From Azoarcus sp. Aa7 (GTDB lineage: Bacteria > Pseudomonadota > Gammaproteobacteria > Burkholderiales > Rhodocyclaceae), in assembly GCF_014822185.1 (NCBI RefSeq), contig NZ_QVLR01000028.1:1-64000 (forward strand): a stretch of 64,000 nucleotides of DNA. Direction: 5' to 3'. The notes beneath the pieces are model-generated. The model had not been told where the DNA came from, made no database searches, and worked only from the letters and a program-made list of their open reading frames with translations. Shown here piece after piece: positions 59,767 to 64,000 of this stretch. The position numbers and the translations under genes were made by a program. How positions within the stretch are numbered: the stretch's first letter is position 1; every line of letters starts with the position of its first letter.

Positions 59767-61017
59767 ATGTTCTCTGCGCAAGACACCCTCGCCAAGGTCG
59801 ATCCGGAACTGTGGGCCGCCATCCAGGCCGAAAACCGCCGTCAGGAAGACCACATCGAACTCATCGCCTCGGAAAACTACGTTTCCCACGCCGTGATGGA
59901 AGCGCAGGGTTCCCAGCTGACCAACAAGTACGCCGAAGGCTATCCGGGCAAGCGCTATTACGGCGGCTGCGAGCACGTCGACGTTGCCGAGCAGATCGCG
60001 ATCGACCGTCTGAAGAAGCTCTTCGGCGCCGATGCCGCCAACGTGCAGCCGAACTCCGGTTCGCAGGCCAACCAGGCCGTGCTGATGGCCTTCGCCAAGC
60101 CCGGTGACACCATCATGGGCATGAGCCTCGCCGAAGGCGGCCACCTCACCCACGGCATGCCGCTGAACATGTCGGGCAAGTGGTTCAACGTCGTCGCCTA
60201 CGGCCTGGACGAGAAGGAAGAGATCGACTACGCGCAGATGGAGCGTCTGGCGCGCGAGCACAAGCCGCGCATCATCATCGCCGGTGCCTCCGCCTACTCG
60301 CTGCGCATCGACTTCGAACGCTTCGCGAAGGTCGCGAAGGAAGTCGGCGCGATCTTCTGGGTCGACATGGCCCACTACGCCGGCCTGATCGCAGCGGGCT
60401 ACTACCCGAACCCGGTACCGCACGCCGACGTCGTCACCTCGACCACGCACAAGACGCTGCGCGGCCCGCGCGGCGGCATCATCCTGATGAAGGCCGAGCA
60501 CGAGAAGGCCATCAACTCCGCGATCTTCCCCGGCCTGCAGGGCGGACCGCTGATGCACATCATCGCCGGCAAGGCCGTCGCCTTCAAGGAAGCGCTGACG
60601 CCGCAGTTCCGCAACTACCAGGAACAGGTCATCGCCAACGCCCGCGTCATGGCGCGCGTGCTCGGCGAGGAGCGCGGCCTGCGCATCGTCTCCGGCCGCA
60701 CCGAAAGCCACGTTTTCCTCGTCGACCTGCGCTCCAAGAACATCACCGGCAAGGCCGCCGAGGCCGCGCTCGGAGCAGCTCACATCACCGTGAACAAGAA
60801 TTCGATCCCGAAGGATCCGGAAAAGCCCTTCGTCACCTCCGGCATCCGCATCGGCTCGCCAGCGATGACCACTCGCGGTTTCACCGAGATCGAATCCGAA
60901 CAGATCGCCCACCTCATCGCCGATGTGCTCGACGCGCCCGCGGACGAAGTCGTCCTCACCCGCGTTCGCGGCAAGGTCGCGGAACTGTGTACCAAGCACC
61001 CGGTGTATGGGAAGTAA
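59767..61017 (+). CDS. glyA: serine hydroxymethyltransferase
   Basis: PLP enzyme linking serine, glycine and one-carbon folates. The 416-residue product has [11 protein letters not shown], the PLP lysine in [13 protein letters not shown] (K229 by count), and [10 protein letters not shown]. It is followed by a strong terminator and then nrdR-ribD, an order conserved across proteobacteria. Confidence 0.97.
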   Translation: MFSAQDTLAKVDPELWAAIQAENRRQEDHIELIASENYVSHAVMEAQGSQLTNKYAEGYPGKRYYGGCEHVDVAEQIAIDRLKKLFGADAANVQPNSGSQANQAVLMAFAKPGDTIMGMSLAEGGHLTHGMPLNMSGKWFNVVAYGLDEKEEIDYAQMERLAREHKPRIIIAGASAYSLRIDFERFAKVAKEVGAIFWVDMAHYAGLIAAGYYPNPVPHADVVTSTTHKTLRGPRGGIILMKAEHEKAINSAIFPGLQGGPLMHIIAGKAVAFKEALTPQFRNYQEQVIANARVMARVLGEERGLRIVSGRTESHVFLVDLRSKNITGKAAEAALGAAHITVNKNSIPKDPEKPFVTSGIRIGSPAMTTRGFTEIESEQIAHLIADVLDAPADEVVLTRVRGKVAELCTKHPVYGK

Positions 61018-61047
61018 TCCGCGGACTGCGAGTCCTGCGTGAACAAC

Positions 61048-61086
61048 CGGGGTGTGCCGTCCTTGCACGGCACACCCCGTTTTTTT
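61048..61086 (+). terminator. terminator after glyA
   Basis: Perfect 13-bp stem 61048-61060 / 61067-61079 with a 6-base loop, followed by seven Ts (61080-61086). Confidence 0.93.
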
Positions 61087-61115
61087 GTGCCCGTTGAAAG
61101 AGGCCGACACACACC

Positions 61116-61631
61116 ATGAAGTGTCCGTTCTGCGGCGACCCGAATACCCAGGTCACCGACACACGCGAGAACGAAGACGGCGAGGTCGTCCGCCGCCGGC
61201 GCCGCTGCGCCCACTGCGACAAGCGCTTCACGACCTACGAGCGCATCGACCTCAAGATGCCGCACATCATCAAGCGCAACGGCATGCGCACCGAGTTCGA
61301 CCACGACAAGCTCACGAGCAGCCTCAAGCTCGCGCTGCGCAAGCGGCCGGTCACGCTCGAGGCGCTCGAGTCCTCGGTGGACCGCATCGAGGCCAAGCTC
61401 CTGTCGCTGGGCGAAACCGAAGTCCCGAGCGAGAAGATCGGCGAACTCGTGATGAAAGAGCTGAAGAAGCTCGACAAGGTCGCCTACATCCGCTTCGCCT
61501 CGGTCTATCGCAATTTCGCCGACGTCGACGAATTCTCCGAAGTGATCCGCGAAGTGCAGACGCGCCCGAAGCGCGGGCGCAAGGACAATCCCGACCCTGA
61601 GGGCGCCGAGAATGACCTTTTCGGCAACTGA
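61116..61631 (+). CDS. nrdR: transcriptional repressor NrdR
   Basis: Represses ribonucleotide reductase genes in response to ATP/dATP. 171 residues, a little longer than the usual 150. The zinc ribbon CPFCGD...CAHCDKRF is at 3-34, followed by an ATP-cone domain ([15 protein letters not shown]). The C-terminus has an added basic tail ([14 protein letters not shown]). It overlaps ribD by 20 bases. Confidence 0.95.
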   Translation: MKCPFCGDPNTQVTDTRENEDGEVVRRRRRCAHCDKRFTTYERIDLKMPHIIKRNGMRTEFDHDKLTSSLKLALRKRPVTLEALESSVDRIEAKLLSLGETEVPSEKIGELVMKELKKLDKVAYIRFASVYRNFADVDEFSEVIREVQTRPKRGRKDNPDPEGAENDLFGN

Positions 61632-62706
61632 CCACCGCGCAATGGCCCGCGCGCTGCAGCTCGCGGCACGCGGTCTGGAAACCACCACGCCCAACCCGCG
61701 CGTTGGCTGCGTGCTGATGCGCGACGGCCAAGTCGTCGGCGATGGCTGGCACCGACGCGCCGGCGAGGCACACGCCGAAATCGAGGCCCTCAAGGCAGCC
61801 GGCGACGCGGCACGCGGCGCAACGGCCTATGTGACGCTGGAACCCTGCGCCCACCACGGCCGCACGCCGCCCTGTGCCGAGGCGCTGATCCGCGCCGGCA
61901 TCACCCGCGTCGTCACGGCGATGGACGACCCCAACCCCCTCGTCGCCGGCCGCGGCATGGCGATCCTGCGCGAAGCGGGCATCGCTGCGAGCAGCGGCCT
62001 GATGGAAGGCGAGGCGCGCGAACTCAACATCGGCTTCATCTCGCGCATGACGCGCGGACGCCCGTGGCTGCGTCTCAAGGCAGCGAGCACGCTGGACGGC
62101 AAGACCGCCCTGAACAACGGCGTCAGCCAGTGGATCACCAGCGAGGCGGCACGCCGCGACGGCCATCGCTGGCGAGCGCGCGCGTGCGCCGTGCTCACCG
62201 GCATCGGCACGGTGCGCGGGGACGACCCGCAGCTCAACGTGCGCGCGGTGCCCTGCGAGCGCCAACCGCCGCGCGTCCTCGTCGACGCCCGCCTCGACGT
62301 CCCGCTCTCGGCCAAGCTGCTGCAGGGCGGGAAGTGCCTCGTCGCCGCCGCGGTCGCGGACGAAGGCAAGATCGCCGCGCTCGCCGAGCGCGGCGTCGAG
62401 GTTGTCGTGCTGCCCGACGCCGCGGGCAAGGTCGACCTGCCGGCCCTGATGCTGGAACTCGGACGCCGCGGCTTCAACGAAGTCCACGCCGAAGCCGGCT
62501 TCAAGCTCAACGGCTCGCTGCTGCGGGAAGGCTGCGTCGACGAGATCCTGCTCTACATGGCGCCCATGCTCGTGGGCGACGCCGCACAGGGGCTGTTCAA
62601 CCTGCCGGAGCTCGCCGCCCTCGACAAGGCAGTGCGGCTCGATCTGCGCGACGTGCGCCGCATCGGCGGCGACCTGCGGGTCATTGCCCGCCCCCTGCCG
62701 GCCTGA
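61612..62706 (+). CDS. ribD: riboflavin biosynthesis deaminase/reductase RibD
   Basis: Bifunctional enzyme of 364 residues. The N-terminal deaminase zinc site (HAEIEAL, then [16 protein letters not shown]) is followed by a C-terminal NADPH-dependent reductase (about 150-360; [27 protein letters not shown]). It works in flavin synthesis. The start at 61612 lies inside nrdR. It ends on a convergent hairpin shared with the MoeB/ThiF gene. Confidence 0.95.
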   Translation: MTFSATDHRAMARALQLAARGLETTTPNPRVGCVLMRDGQVVGDGWHRRAGEAHAEIEALKAAGDAARGATAYVTLEPCAHHGRTPPCAEALIRAGITRVVTAMDDPNPLVAGRGMAILREAGIAASSGLMEGEARELNIGFISRMTRGRPWLRLKAASTLDGKTALNNGVSQWITSEAARRDGHRWRARACAVLTGIGTVRGDDPQLNVRAVPCERQPPRVLVDARLDVPLSAKLLQGGKCLVAAAVADEGKIAALAERGVEVVVLPDAAGKVDLPALMLELGRRGFNEVHAEAGFKLNGSLLREGCVDEILLYMAPMLVGDAAQGLFNLPELAALDKAVRLDLRDVRRIGGDLRVIARPLPA

Positions 62707-62724
62707 GGCGCTACGCGCTCAGGC
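62701..62724. terminator. hairpin spanning both convergent stops
   Basis: GCCTGAG (62701-62707) and CTCAGGC (62718-62724) pair across the 12-base gap. The stop codons of ribD and of the MoeB gene lie within the arms. Confidence 0.5.
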
Positions 62725-63477
62725 CTCGTCACGCCCCGCACACACCACGCAGCCGGGATCGCGCCCGAGCGTCACGCTGCGCCATTCCATGCCGAGACCG
62801 TCGAGCAGCAGCAGCCGCCCGTCCAGCGTCGTACCGCAGCCGACCAGCAGCTTCAGCGCCTCGGCGGCCTGGGTCGCGCCGATGATGCCGGTGAGCGGTG
62901 CGAACACCCCCATCACCGCACAGCGGATCTCCTCCACCTCCTGCCCCTCGGGGAACAGACAGTGGTAGCACGGGCTCTCGGCCTGACGCAGGTCGAAGAC
63001 CGAGACCTGGCCGTCGAAGCGGATCGCGGCTCCCGACACGAGCGGCTTGCGATGACGCACGCAGGCGCGGTTGATCGCGTGGCGCGTGGCGAAGTTGTCC
63101 GAGCAGTCGAGCACCACGTCGGCCGCCGCCACCTGCGCCTCGAGGGCATCCCCCTCCAGCCGCTCGGCCACCGTTTCAACACGGGCTAACGGATTCAGGC
63201 GCAACAGCGTATCGCGCCCCGATTCGACCTTCAGGCGCCCGACGCCCTCCGCGCTGTGCAGGATCTGGCGCTGCAGGTTGGTGAGATCCACCGTATCGCC
63301 GTCGCACAGGACCAGCGTCCCGACGCCCGCGGCAGCCAGATACATCGCCGCCGGCGAACCGAGACCGCCCGCCCCCACGATGAGTACGCGCGCGGCAAGA
63401 ATCGCCTCCTGGCCCTCGACACCGATTTCCGGGAGCAGGATATGGCGGCTGTAGCGGAGCAGCTGATCGTCATTCAT
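62719..63477 (-). CDS. moeB: MoeB/ThiF family adenylyltransferase
   Basis: E1-like enzyme that adenylylates the C-terminus of a sulfur-carrier protein such as MoaD or ThiS. The 252-residue product has the nucleotide loop GAGGLGSP, DGDTVDLTNLQRQIL, DCSDNFATRHAIN and two zinc-binding pairs (PCYHC and GCVVC). MoeB and ThiF cannot be separated by sequence alone. The start at 63477 (MNDDQLLRYSRHILL) is preferred. A longer frame to 63495 is possible. Confidence 0.93.
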   Translation of the reverse strand: MNDDQLLRYSRHILLPEIGVEGQEAILAARVLIVGAGGLGSPAAMYLAAAGVGTLVLCDGDTVDLTNLQRQILHSAEGVGRLKVESGRDTLLRLNPLARVETVAERLEGDALEAQVAAADVVLDCSDNFATRHAINRACVRHRKPLVSGAAIRFDGQVSVFDLRQAESPCYHCLFPEGQEVEEIRCAVMGVFAPLTGIIGATQAAEALKLLVGCGTTLDGRLLLLDGLGMEWRSVTLGRDPGCVVCAGRDEA

Positions 63478-63496
63478 CGGCACAAAGACCCACACG

Positions 63497-63540
63497 GTGC
63501 CGGCCGCAACGCCGGCACATCAACGCCCGGTCGGACCGGG
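63497..63540. terminator. two hairpins before the MoeB gene
   Basis: GTGCCGGC / GCCGGCAC (63497-63504 / 63511-63518) and a second GCCCGGT-type stem at about 63525-63540. No T-tract is clear. They may end the transcript of the gene at 63542-63994. Confidence 0.35.
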
Positions 63541-63541
63541 C

Positions 63542-63994
63542 TCATTTGTATTCGCGGAATTCCGGCGGCGTGTCGTCGTGGTCGCCGTGGAGGTGATGCT
63601 CGTACACCTTCACGTAGACCTCATTCGACTTCTTGAGCAGTCGCTCGGGCGACTCGACATTATGCCTCTGCGTTTCCTCGCAGAAGTACACCACGGCGCG
63701 CGTCAGCTTCACGTAGAGCGAGTTGTCGAGGTGGAATCCCGCGTCACGCAGCGCGTCCTCCAGCACCTCGAGCGAGAGCTCGAGCACCGAATAGGAAACG
63801 ATGATGGAATGCAGGCGCTCGCCGTGGGGCGCAGCATGCAGCCCCTTGAGCAGGCGCAGCGAGCGCAGCGCCTGCTCCGCCTGGCGCGGCGGGTACTCGG
63901 AGAAGCGGATCTCCCGCTCCTTGAACAGCCCTGCCGCCACCACGGGATGCTCGTGATGACGGCCGGCCAGTTTGTAGGCGGTTTCTCGGCGCAT
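63542..63994 (-). CDS. hypothetical protein, 150 residues (near window edge)
   Basis: I do not recognise the family. It is soluble and helical with many charged residues. One cysteine lies in AVVYFCEETQRHN, and the C-terminus is HLHGDHDDTPPEFREYK. The start ATG at 63994 is six bases from the window edge, so upstream in-frame sequence cannot be checked and the gene may be longer. Confidence 0.6.
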   Translation of the reverse strand: MRRETAYKLAGRHHEHPVVAAGLFKEREIRFSEYPPRQAEQALRSLRLLKGLHAAPHGERLHSIIVSYSVLELSLEVLEDALRDAGFHLDNSLYVKLTRAVVYFCEETQRHNVESPERLLKKSNEVYVKVYEHHLHGDHDDTPPEFREYK

Positions 63995-64000
63995 CCCAGC

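Overview
The window is GC-rich, densely packed chromosomal DNA from a betaproteobacterium. The gene set and gene order (rplM-rpsI-argC-erpA, glyA-nrdR-ribD, Coq7-type ubiquinone synthesis, MsrPQ, GlnE, GlrK/QseG/GlrR, tandem TRAP transporter) fit the Rhodocyclales/Zoogloeaceae (Azoarcus, Aromatoleum, Thauera relatives). The genus is an inference. No phage, CRISPR array, intact insertion sequence or tRNA was seen. Most of the window is conserved core genome, and the less ordinary content lies in intergenic and regulatory DNA.

Layout. 1-240 is the leader and promoter of an rRNA operon that runs leftward out of the window. 0.3-8.6 kb: a CHASE-PAS-GGDEF-EAL cyclic-di-GMP protein, tyrS divergent from an M23 peptidase, then the leftward block rplM-rpsI-argC-erpA. 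8.6-9.5 kb has no gene but holds an FNR-like site and an orphan terminator that together suggest a small RNA. 9.5-15.1 kb: OsmC, coq7, a CNP1-like protein, the set DUF3501 / Fe-S oxidoreductase / rubrerythrin, a CBS protein and rppH. 15.4-18.9 kb: proS, a lytic transglycosylase, a PilZ protein and a bactofilin. 19.2-23.3 kb: the glrK-qseG-glrR two-component system and a BON-domain gene. 23.3-32.4 kb: yhdP-nitrilase-tldD, divergent from glnE. 32.5-38.2 kb: CYTH-CHAD triphosphatase, sixA, two unknown genes, mnmA, a secreted unknown and nudJ. 38.4-43.0 kb: an antiporter-like gene, ilvE, a zinc-finger protein, a SnoaL-like protein and a phosphomannomutase. 43.0-49.7 kb: a large nested palindrome, alaS, cobalamin adenosyltransferase, DAHP synthase and an ECF sigma/anti-sigma pair. 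49.8-54.1 kb: msrPQ, mog, darP and pmbA. 54.2-59.7 kb: a TRAP transporter with two tandem binding proteins plus a phosphatase. 59.8-64 kb: glyA-nrdR-ribD, a MoeB/ThiF protein and an unknown gene at the edge.

The main regulatory finding is a local GlrR/sigma-54 circuit. Three sites of the form TGTCG-N8-CGACA, each matching the known E. coli GlrR site TGTC-N10-GACA, lie next to the glrK-qseG-glrR genes. Each set lies upstream of a -24/-12 promoter (GG-N10-GC): one points at the bactofilin gene, the other at the BON-domain gene. This predicts that the envelope-stress two-component system controls a bactofilin scaffold and a periplasmic BON protein.

The second main finding is the candidate FNR-linked small RNA at about 9111-9283 (minus strand). 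It has a 14-base FNR-like site upstream, a C-rich CCUCC-type stretch that could pair with Shine-Dalgarno sequences, and a strong terminator that no gene explains. Other points of note are the ECF sigma/anti-sigma pair beside msrPQ, the rubrerythrin/Fe-S/DUF3501 set, the 186-bp nested palindrome between manB and alaS, and the duplicated TRAP binding protein.
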